Of a stretch of DNA of 7,398 nt, positions 1 to 7,398 are shown in pieces (the first letter of the stretch is position 1; every line of letters starts with the position of its first letter). Under the pieces are notes generated by a model that ran no database searches, was not told the origin of the DNA, and saw only the letters and a program-made list of their open reading frames with translations. The DNA is taken from assembly GCA_030038765.1 (NCBI GenBank), contig JASHRA010000092.1, positions 1 through 7,398 on the forward strand, given 5' to 3'. The translations under genes and the position numbers were made by a program. The DNA is from Candidatus Dormiibacterota bacterium (lineage in GTDB: Bacteria; Chloroflexota; Dormibacteria; Aeolococcales; Bog-877).

Positions 1-111
1 GCGGTCCGGGTCCGGGCGGGCCGGGTCGATGTGCCGGATCACCCGGCCCCGCACCACCCAGTTGCCGATGAAGCGACCCGTGACCGGGTCGCGGGGGATG
101 GTCGAGCTCAA
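1..111 (-). CDS. Unrecognised protein, N-terminal 37 residues only (runs off left edge)
   Basis: Reading leftward from a TTG at 111-109, the frame stays open to the window edge for 37 codons. The predicted N-terminus begins (M)SSTIPRDPVTGRF and continues with a basic, Trp- and Val-containing stretch and a Pro/Asp/Arg-rich end. The start is supported by a GGGAGG Shine-Dalgarno sequence 5 nt upstream and by an in-frame TAA about 30 nt upstream, so the protein cannot extend much further at its N-terminus. The same arrangement (TTG plus GGGAGG) is used by the next gene on this strand. No signal peptide or membrane segment is visible in the portion present. I do not recognise the family, and 37 residues are too few to assign a function. 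An AT-rich inverted repeat lies 31 nt upstream and may control it. Confidence 0.55.
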   Translation of the reverse strand, partial: MSSTIPRDPVTGRFIGNWVVRGRVIRHIDPARPDPDR

Positions 112-116
112 AAATG

Positions 117-122
117 CCTCCC
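117..122 (-). promoter_or_regulatory. Shine-Dalgarno sequence of the truncated left gene
   Basis: The minus strand reads GGGAGG here, 5 nt before the TTG at 111. It is a strong match to the anti-Shine-Dalgarno sequence and is the main reason to accept this non-ATG start. Confidence 0.55.
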
Positions 123-142
123 GCGTCCGGGCTCCTGGCCCT

Positions 143-174
143 TAGCTATCGATAAGGTCTCTTATCTATACCTA
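143..174. promoter_or_regulatory. AT-rich imperfect inverted repeat, probable operator/promoter
   Basis: The left arm TAGCTATCGATAAG (143-156) and the right arm CTTATCTATACCTA (161-174) are inverted copies matching at 12 of 14 positions around a 4-nt centre (gtct). The inner 6 bp of each arm (GATAAG/CTTATC) match perfectly. The element sits in the most AT-rich patch of an otherwise very GC-rich window, between the 3' end of the DHA3 exporter gene and the TTG start of the truncated left gene. On the minus strand the right arm contains TATAGAT (170-164), a reasonable -10 element about 53 nt from that TTG. I see no convincing -35 at 16-18 nt. The size, symmetry and overlap with a -10-like box suggest a dimeric repressor site of the TetR/MarR/GntR kind. 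The regulator is not identifiable. A factor-independent terminator is less likely because there is no T-run and the stem is AT-rich. Confidence 0.5.
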
Positions 175-297
175 CAGACAAAGTGAGTTGGCGGTCGCCG
201 CCCGCAACCTCGCGAGTGCCACGAGACCCACCGCCAGCGCCGGCCTGGGCGCGCGCACGCCCGCAGATGTGTGACACGGGACCCCCCCGAGGACGGC

Positions 298-1542
298 TCA
301 GCCGGCGGCGGCTGGCTCGGCCTCCAGCGAGCGCGCCCCGGGCACCAGCACCACCAGGCCGCAGCTGGCCGCGGCCAGGCCGCTGCCCAGGAGGGCGGCC
401 CTGGTGCCGATCCCCGTCGCCAGCAGGCCGCCGAGGAGCATCCCCAGCGGCATCAAGGTAGTGGTCATGAGCGTGGACACCGAGGATACCCGCCCGAGCA
501 GGTGTTTGGGTACCGACCGCTCCAGGCGGGTGAAGTAGAGGACGTCCCCGTAGACCACGAGGCCGGCCGAGCCGGCGGCCAGAGCGGCCGCCACCCAGGG
601 GTCCGGGGAGAGCGCCATCAGCGCCTCCAGCAGCCCGGAGAGCCCGTAGGCGGCCCACATCGTCTCCAGGAGCCGGCGCGGCGAGCCCAGATGGGCGACC
701 ACCAGCGAGGCGGCCACTCCGGCGGCCCCGGCGCAGGCGTAGACCAGGCCCAGGGCGAGGGAGCTGCCGTGGAGCGTCTCCCTCACCAGGACCGGCAGCA
801 GCACCAGGTAGGGGCCGAGCCCGACCACGTTGGCCAGGCCGGCCCCCAGCAGCAGCACCAGCAGCCAGCGCCGCGACAGGACGAAGCCGAAGCCCTGCGC
901 CGCCTGCTGGAGAAGGCTGCCGCCAGCGCCCTGCGGCCGCTCCCGCGCCCCCAGCCCGAGCAGGCAGAGGGCGGAGACGGCGAAGCTGCCCGCGTCGAGG
1001 CCGAAGGAGGCGGCCGTCCCCAGCGTCCCCACCACCAGGCCCCCGGTGGCGGGACCGACCAGGTTCTGGGCCAGCTCGTAGCTGCCGTTGTTGAGCGCGT
1101 TGGCCTGGGTGATGAGGTCCGTCGGCACCAGCTCCGGCAGGATCGCCATCGAGGCCGGGTTGCCGAAGGCGTCCGCGGCGCCGAAGACCACCGCCATCAC
1201 CACCAGCGCCGCCAGCGTCGCCAGGTGGAGCAGCACGAGGGCGGCCACCAGGGCCACGGCCAGGCCCCGGACCGCGTCCGCCACCAGCATGGCCAGGCGC
1301 CGCGGCACCCGATCCACGACCACGCCCCCCAGCACCAGCAGCAGCGACATGGGCACGGCACGCGCCGCCAGGACGAAGGAGAGCCCGGTCGGCTGGGGGT
1401 CGAGGCGAAGGGCCTCCAGGGCTAGGGCCACGGTGAAGATGCCGTCCCCGAGACTGGAGACGACGCTGCCGGACCAGAGAAGACGGAAGTCCCGCACGCG
1501 CAGCGGCGCGGCCAGGCGGGACCGGGCCAGACGTCGGACCAA
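298..1542 (-). CDS. MFS transporter, DHA3-type (MFS_3) drug/metabolite exporter
   Basis: This 414-residue protein has the length and hydrophobic pattern of a 12-helix major facilitator. Helices are visible at about 20-44, 54-77, 84-125 (two), 157-197 (two), 225-250, 262-284, 295-340 (two) and 352-400 (two). The N-terminal signature RVRDFRLLWSGSVVSSLGD (16-33), a motif-A-like loop GGVVVDRVPRR (72-82), ILPELVPTDLITQANAL (134-150) and LGRVSSVSTLMTTTLMPLG (349-367) are characteristic of the MFS_3/DHA3 exporters, which include the enterobactin exporter EntS and macrolide-efflux relatives. By family it should be a proton-coupled inner-membrane exporter; the substrate cannot be read from sequence. 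The start is TTG at 1542, chosen because GGGAGG lies 8 nt upstream and no better start fits the family N-terminus. It is co-directional with the DHA2 exporter upstream but separated from it by 214 bp, so it may have its own promoter. Confidence 0.9.
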   Translation of the reverse strand: MVRRLARSRLAAPLRVRDFRLLWSGSVVSSLGDGIFTVALALEALRLDPQPTGLSFVLAARAVPMSLLLVLGGVVVDRVPRRLAMLVADAVRGLAVALVAALVLLHLATLAALVVMAVVFGAADAFGNPASMAILPELVPTDLITQANALNNGSYELAQNLVGPATGGLVVGTLGTAASFGLDAGSFAVSALCLLGLGARERPQGAGGSLLQQAAQGFGFVLSRRWLLVLLLGAGLANVVGLGPYLVLLPVLVRETLHGSSLALGLVYACAGAAGVAASLVVAHLGSPRRLLETMWAAYGLSGLLEALMALSPDPWVAAALAAGSAGLVVYGDVLYFTRLERSVPKHLLGRVSSVSTLMTTTLMPLGMLLGGLLATGIGTRAALLGSGLAAASCGLVVLVPGARSLEAEPAAAG

Positions 1543-1550
1543 ATCAGCAA

Positions 1551-1556
1551 CCTCCC
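1551..1556 (-). promoter_or_regulatory. Shine-Dalgarno sequence of the DHA3 exporter
   Basis: GGGAGG on the minus strand lies 8 nt ahead of the TTG at 1542 and decides this non-ATG start. Confidence 0.6.
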
Positions 1557-1565
1557 GGGTCCGGC

Positions 1566-1591
1566 GGCCGGGCCCCCCCTGGGCCGGGCCC
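1566..1591. repeat. Short direct repeat in the exporter leader
   Basis: GGCCGGGCCC occurs at 1566-1575 and again at 1582-1591. It is flanked on both sides by CCCGGGTC (1554-1561 and 1591-1598), so an 8-bp and a 10-bp element are each repeated within 45 bp. The units are nearly self-complementary, and transcript from this stretch should fold strongly close to the exporter's ribosome binding site. This could be regulatory or simply low-complexity GC-rich spacer. Confidence 0.35.
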
Positions 1592-1634
1592 CCGGGTCAG
1601 CTAGGGTCCCTGCGGGCCGGGCACCGGGGCCGGG

Positions 1635-1662
1635 ATTCTAGCCGGGTCCGGCGCTCCGTCGC
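1635..1662 (-). promoter_or_regulatory. Weak candidate promoter for the DHA3 exporter
   Basis: The minus strand carries TAGAAT (1640-1635), a five-of-six match to the -10 consensus. It is preceded after 16 nt by GCGACG (1662-1657), only a three-of-six match to TTGACA. It lies about 93 nt ahead of the TTG start. It is the only -10-like box I found in this very GC-rich spacer, and the poor -35 keeps confidence low. Confidence 0.22.
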
Positions 1663-1682
1663 TTCTGTGAGCAGACCCGCGG

Positions 1683-1701
1683 CCCGCTCCCTCCCCTCCC
1701 C
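1683..1701 (-). other. G-quadruplex-type motif between the two exporter genes
   Basis: The minus strand reads GGGGAGGGGAGGGAGCGGG, four G-runs of at least three separated by loops of 1, 1 and 3 nt, which satisfies the usual G3+N1-7 quadruplex pattern. It lies on the sense strand of both exporters, 55 nt after the DHA2 stop and about 140 nt before the DHA3 start. If the two genes are co-transcribed it would be present in the mRNA between them. No function can be shown from sequence. Confidence 0.4.
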
Positions 1702-1756
1702 GTCCGGCTCCCGCTGACGAACATCCGTGCCGGTCCCGCCGGGGGTCGGGCGCGGC

Positions 1757-3217
1757 TCAGGCCTCGGTGCCGCGCCTGGACCAGCCCGGCACCCGCCCCG
1801 GCGCCAGGCGCGAGGCCGAGAGCAGGGCCGCCACGACGTTCAGGCCGATGGCGAGGTAGAGCGCTGTGTGGATGCCGGAGACGAAGGCGGCGCCGTCCGA
1901 ACCGCTCAGCGAACCGCGGCCGACGAAGATGGCGAAGGCGATCTGGCGAGGGATGCTGTTGGCCGCCGCGACGATCGCCGCCGCGAAGGAGAACACCATG
2001 CCCACGTTGGCGGCGGTGCGGAGAAGGCCGGCGCTGAGGCCGAAGTCCGCGGCCGGCGAGGCCCGCATCACCGCGGTCGTGTTGGCGGGGAAGAAGGCCG
2101 CCGCCCCTACCCCGTTGACGACGCTCCCGGCCGAGACCACCCAGAAGGGCGTGGAGGTGCCGACCTGGGCGTACACGAGCAGTGAGACAACCGACACCAG
2201 CAGGCCGCCGGTGGCGGGCAGGGCGGGGCCGAAGCGGTCCGCCAGGCGTCCCCCGAAGGGTGAGACGACGCCGCCGATGATGTAGCCCGGGACCAGCCAG
2301 AGCGACGCGTCCAGAGGCGACAGGTGGCGCACGCCCTGCAGGTACATGATCAGCAGGAAGAGGACCGCGAAGTTGGCCAGCGCCTGGAAGAAGGAGGCCA
2401 GGAGCGAGGGCGTCATGGTGCGGATGCGGAACAGCCGCAGGGCCACCATGGGCACCGCCGTGCGGCTCTCCACGAGAACGAAAACAGCCAGGAACACGGC
2501 CCCGACCACGAACCCGGCGCCGAGCTCTGCGGTGAGCGGCCCGGTGGTGAGGCCGATCATGGCCCAGAGGATGCCGAAGAGTCCGAGCCCGAGCAGGCCC
2601 ATGCCCAGCAGGTCCAGGCCCCGGGCCTGGCGCTCACCGCGCTCGCGCAGCACGCGGAGCGCCACCGCCAAGGCGGCCAGGCCGATGGGGACGTTGATCC
2701 AGAAGACCCAGCGCCAGGACAGATAGGTGGTGATGACCCCGCCCAGGATGATCCCGATGATGGCGCCCACGTTCCAGCCCACGGCGTTGATGCCGTAGGC
2801 ACGGCCCCGGCGCTCGGGCGGGAAGGTGTCCGCGATCACGGCCCCGCTGTTGGCGGTGATGAGGGCGCCGCCGACGCCCTGGAGGACCCGGAAGCCGACC
2901 ATGGCCGGCTCGTTCCAGGCCAGAGCGCAGAGCAGCGAACCCACCACGAAGACGGCGAAGCCGGCCTCGTACATCCTGACCCGGCCGAAGATGTCCCCCA
3001 CCCTCCCCACCTGGGTCGAGAGCAGGGTGATCACCAGCAGGTAGCTGAGGATGACCCAGATGACCGACCCGAGGCTGGCGTGGAGGCCGCGCTGGATGTG
3101 GGGCAGCGCCAGCACCACGATGGTGGTGTCGACGGCCGTGATGAGGACCCCGGTGGCGATCACCGCCAGCGCCCAGCCCGCCCCCTTGGGAGCGGGGGGA
3201 GCCGGCGTCGGGGCCAT
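1757..3217 (-). CDS. MFS transporter, DHA2 family (EmrB/QacA-like, 14 helices)
   Basis: This 486-residue protein matches the usual length of 14-helix drug:H+ antiporters. After a short Pro/Ala-rich tail, helix 1 carries the DHA2 motif D1, seen as AVDTTIVVLALP with Asp30. Motif A is GRVGDIFGRVR (71-81). Motif B is GFRVLQGVGGAL (108-119), with Arg110. The motif C region is GWNVGAIIGIILGG (147-160), followed by WRWVFWINVPIG (168-179), a hallmark of EmrB/QacA transporters. A second motif-A-like loop is GGRLADRFG (322-330). In motif C the expected Gly-Pro is Gly155-Ile156. By family it should be an inner-membrane proton-driven exporter of drugs or lipophilic compounds; the substrate is unknown. 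The ATG at 3217 fits the family N-terminus but has no strong Shine-Dalgarno sequence. It is divergent from glgE and co-directional with the DHA3 exporter, with no regulator gene adjacent. Confidence 0.92.
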   Translation of the reverse strand: MAPTPAPPAPKGAGWALAVIATGVLITAVDTTIVVLALPHIQRGLHASLGSVIWVILSYLLVITLLSTQVGRVGDIFGRVRMYEAGFAVFVVGSLLCALAWNEPAMVGFRVLQGVGGALITANSGAVIADTFPPERRGRAYGINAVGWNVGAIIGIILGGVITTYLSWRWVFWINVPIGLAALAVALRVLRERGERQARGLDLLGMGLLGLGLFGILWAMIGLTTGPLTAELGAGFVVGAVFLAVFVLVESRTAVPMVALRLFRIRTMTPSLLASFFQALANFAVLFLLIMYLQGVRHLSPLDASLWLVPGYIIGGVVSPFGGRLADRFGPALPATGGLLVSVVSLLVYAQVGTSTPFWVVSAGSVVNGVGAAAFFPANTTAVMRASPAADFGLSAGLLRTAANVGMVFSFAAAIVAAANSIPRQIAFAIFVGRGSLSGSDGAAFVSGIHTALYLAIGLNVVAALLSASRLAPGRVPGWSRRGTEA

Positions 3218-3356
3218 CCGCCAAGCCTACTGGAGCGCGACCACGCGCCCCGAAGCTGCCGCAGCCACTTCGTTCCAGCAAGGCCACCAACCTGCGACGG
3301 GGAGTCAGCGCGGGCGAGCGCCTCCGGCGCGGGCGCGGTGGCAAGCTAAGCGTGAC
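3218..3356. promoter_or_regulatory. Divergent intergenic region between DHA2 exporter and glgE
   Basis: This 139-bp region must carry the start signals for both the leftward exporter and the rightward glgE operon, unless glgE is read from further upstream. I see no convincing -35/-10 pair on either strand. TAGGCT lies 7-12 nt before the exporter ATG, which would suit a leaderless transcript, but it has no matching -35. A small GC hairpin, GCGCC-tcc-GGCGC, lies at 3318-3330. There is no strong Shine-Dalgarno sequence before either start. The assignment as a regulatory region rests on position only. Confidence 0.35.
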
Positions 3357-5311
<1,955 letters not shown>

Positions 5312-5315
<4 letters not shown>

Positions 5316-6955
5316 AGCGGCGAAGCGACAGCCAGTGGTACCGCGACGCCATCATCTACGAGGTCTTCGTGCGCGGCTTCTTCGACGCCAACGGGGACGG
5401 CATCGGGGACCTGTCGGGCCTGATCGAGAAGCTCGACTACCTTCACTGGCTGGGCATCAGCTGCCTCTGGCTGCTCCCGATTTTCCGTTCCCCCCAGAGG
5501 GACGGCGGTTACGACATCTCGGATTTCCTGTCCATCCAGCCGGAGTACGGCTCGACCGAGGACCTGGGGCGTCTGATCGGGGAGGCCCACGCCCGTGGCA
5601 TCCGCGTCATCACCGACCTAGTGGTGAACCACACCTCCGATCAGCACCCCTGGTTCCAGGCGGCGCGCCAGTCCCCTGACGCCCCCACCCGCGACTGGTA
5701 CGTCTGGAGCGACACCCCGGACCGCTACAACGACGCGCGCGTCATCTTCGTCGACACCGAGGCCTCCAACTGGACCTGGGATGCGCAGGCGGGCGCCTAC
5801 TTCTGGCACCGCTTCTTCAGCCACCAGCCCGACCTGAACTACGCCAACCCCGAGGTCCAGGAGGCGATGCTGGACGTGATCCGCCACTGGCTCGGCCTGG
5901 GGCTGGACGGGCTCCGCCTGGACGCCGTGCCCTACCTGTTCGAGGCCGAGGGCACCAGCTGCGAGAGCTTGCCCGAGACCCACGACTTCCTGAAGCGGGT
6001 ACGCCGGGTGGTGGACCAGGAGTTCCCCGACCGGGTCCTCCTGGCCGAGGCCAACCAATGGCCCTCGGAGGTCCGCGACTACTTCGGCGACGGGGACGAG
6101 TGCCAGATGTGCTTCCACTTCCCGCTCATGCCGCGGATGTTCATGGCCCTGCGCCAGGAGCACCGCTACCCCATCACCGAGATCCTGGCCCAGACGCCGG
6201 AGATCCCCCCCAACTGCCAGTGGGGCATCTTCCTGCGCAACCACGACGAGCTCACCCTGGAGATGGTCAGCAACGCCGAGCGCGACTACATGTACGCGGA
6301 GTACGCGACCGACCCCCGGATGAAGCTCAACATCGGCATCCGGAGGCGCCTGGCGCCGCTGCTGGGCAACGGACGGCGGCAGATGGAGCTGCTCTACGGG
6401 CTCCTGCTCTCCTTCCGGGGGACGCCCATCCTCTACTACGGGGACGAGATCGGCATGGGCGACAACGTCTACGTCGGGGACCGGGACGGGGTGCGCACGC
6501 CCATGCAGTGGAGTGCCGACCGCAACGCCGGCTTCTCCCGGGCTGACTTCGCCCAGCTCTACCTGCCGCCGCTGATGGACCCGGTCTACGGCTTCCAAGC
6601 CTGCAACGTGGAGCAGCAGCAGCGCAGCGAGAGCTCCTTGCTGCAGTGGCTGCGCCGCTTCCTCCGGGTGCGCCAGCAGCACCCCGTCTTCGGGCGCGGG
6701 GAGCTCGACCTGGTGGAAGTCACCAACCCCTCGGTGCTGGCCTTCGTGAGATCCTCCCCCGAGGAGACCATCCTCTGCGTCAACAACCTCTCCCGCTTCT
6801 CCCAGCCGGTGAGCTTGGACCTGCGCCGCTTCGCTGGCTGCACCCCGGTCGAGCTGGTGGGACGCGTACCCTTCCCCGGCATCGGGGCCGAGTCCTACCC
6901 GATGACTCTTGGCCCCCACGGCTTCTACTGGCTGCGCCTGGAGGACCGGCCCTGA
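5312..6955 (+). CDS. treS: Trehalose synthase (maltose alpha-D-glucosyltransferase), TreS
   Basis: TreS interconverts maltose and trehalose by intramolecular transglucosylation in the cytoplasm; with a maltokinase it feeds maltose 1-phosphate to GlgE. The 547-residue GH13 protein begins at GTG 5312, which overlaps the glgE stop as GTGA, so translation is probably coupled; no separate Shine-Dalgarno sequence is evident. The TreS N-terminus is typical: WYRDAIIYEVFVRGFFD (9-25) and NGDGIGDLSGL (27-37). GH13 region I is DLVVNH (102-107). The nucleophile is Asp204 in DGLRLDAVPYL, the general acid is Glu246 in LLAEANQWP, and the transition-state Asp312 follows His311 in LRNHDELTLEM. ILYYGDEIGMGDN (373-385), GDRDGVRTPMQWS (389-401) and DRNAGFS (403-409) are strongly TreS-like and distinguish it from ordinary amylases. 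A C-terminal beta-sandwich runs from about 460. It is not fused to the maltokinase, unlike in some bacteria. All catalytic residues are present. Confidence 0.95.
6940..6944 (+). promoter_or_regulatory. GGAGG near the maltokinase start
   Basis: GGAGG sits inside the end of treS, 7 nt before a CTG at 6952 and 16 nt before the GTG at 6961. Its spacing favours the CTG (or a nearby internal initiation) over the GTG. Confidence 0.45.
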
Positions 6956-6960
6956 CTCAG

Positions 6961-7398
6961 GTGCCACGGCTCGAGGACTTCGCCGACCTGGGATCGGTCC
7001 TGGCCAGCGGGCTGGCCCAGGAGCGCTGGTTCGCGGACAAGCACCGCGCCATCGTCGGCTTCGAGATCGGGGAGGCGTTCTGGCTGGAGCGCGAGGTGCC
7101 CGGGCTGCTGGTGGTGCTGGCCGAGGTCGCCTTCGCCGAGGGGCCCGCCACCACCTACCAGCTCCTGCTCGGGATGAGGCCCTGGGACCGACACCTCCCT
7201 GCCGCTCTGCGCGCCGCCGCCAGGCGGGCCCAGCTAAGGACCGAGGGCGGCGCCAGCTGGGCCCTCTACGACGCCTTTCTCGACCCCCACCTGGCCAGCG
7301 CCTACCTCCAGGCCCTGGATCGGGGAGCCGAGCTCAAGGGCGAGCACGGCGGCCGGCTTCGCTTCCGCCTCCTCCACCCTCCCCTGCCGCCGCTCGTT
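6961..7398 (+). CDS. mak: Maltokinase, N-terminal part (runs off right edge)
   Basis: Maltokinase (Mak, also called Pep2) uses ATP to make alpha-maltose 1-phosphate, the GlgE donor. The visible 146 codons correspond to the N-terminal cap domain of the family. The first is ERWFADKHRAI (about 22-32), matching the RWF.GK.R pattern near the N-terminus of maltokinases; then come TTYQLLLG (about 64-71) and a WALYDAFLDPHLASAYLQAL stretch (about 99-118) resembling the cap-domain LYDAL.DP segment. The phosphate-binding and catalytic parts (a protein-kinase-like fold) lie beyond the window. Family members are usually around 450 residues, so roughly a third is present. Position right after treS strongly supports the call. 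GTG 6961 follows the treS stop by 5 nt, but an in-frame CTG at 6952 overlaps that stop (CTGA) and has a better-spaced GGAGG, so the true start may be 9 nt earlier. Confidence 0.82.
   Translation, partial: MPRLEDFADLGSVLASGLAQERWFADKHRAIVGFEIGEAFWLEREVPGLLVVLAEVAFAEGPATTYQLLLGMRPWDRHLPAALRAAARRAQLRTEGGASWALYDAFLDPHLASAYLQALDRGAELKGEHGGRLRFRLLHPPLPPLV

Noticed and set aside
247..262. GC hairpin (GGGCG/CGCCC) after the DHA3 exporter as a terminator
   Set aside because: The stem is only 5 bp and has no T-run on the minus strand. Such hairpins are common by chance at this GC content.
3263..3290. GGAAC on the minus strand as an ECF-sigma -35 box for the DHA2 exporter
   Set aside because: No matching -10 element is found at 15-17 nt, so the box alone is not evidence.
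5618..6967. Minus-strand open frame of 449 codons opposite treS
   Set aside because: A shadow of treS: His/Val/Glu-rich composition, no family features, and no supporting ribosome binding site.

Overview
This window is GC-rich throughout (roughly 70 % by eye), with third positions strongly biased to G/C and frequent TTG/GTG starts. That fits a high-GC bacterium. The glgE-treS-maltokinase set points to Actinomycetota or another high-GC Terrabacteria lineage, but there is no rRNA or lineage marker here, so the taxonomic call is an inference.

Layout: the left part is transcribed leftward. It holds the 5' end of an unrecognised gene running off the edge (1-111, TTG start), a short intergenic region with a conspicuous AT-rich inverted repeat (143-174), a 12-helix DHA3-type MFS exporter (298-1542), a 214-bp G/C-patterned spacer, and a 14-helix DHA2 (EmrB/QacA-like) MFS exporter (1757-3217). 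A 139-bp divergent intergenic region (3218-3356) follows. The right part is transcribed rightward as a tight operon: glgE (maltosyltransferase, 3357-5315), treS (trehalose synthase, 5312-6955, overlapping glgE by 4 bp) and the N-terminal part of a maltokinase gene (from about 6961, running off the right edge).

The three rightward genes encode successive steps of the known GlgE pathway. TreS interconverts trehalose and maltose, maltokinase phosphorylates maltose to maltose 1-phosphate with ATP, and GlgE transfers the maltosyl unit onto a growing alpha-1,4-glucan. Only the branching enzyme GlgB is missing from the usual set, and it could lie just beyond the right edge. The two MFS exporters have no visible functional link to this pathway.

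I see no previously undescribed multi-gene system. The points most worth a second look are the AT-rich inverted repeat ahead of the truncated left gene, the start-codon choices (TTG for glgE; CTG versus GTG for maltokinase), a G-quadruplex-type motif between the two exporters, and a departure from the antiporter motif C consensus in the DHA2 exporter.
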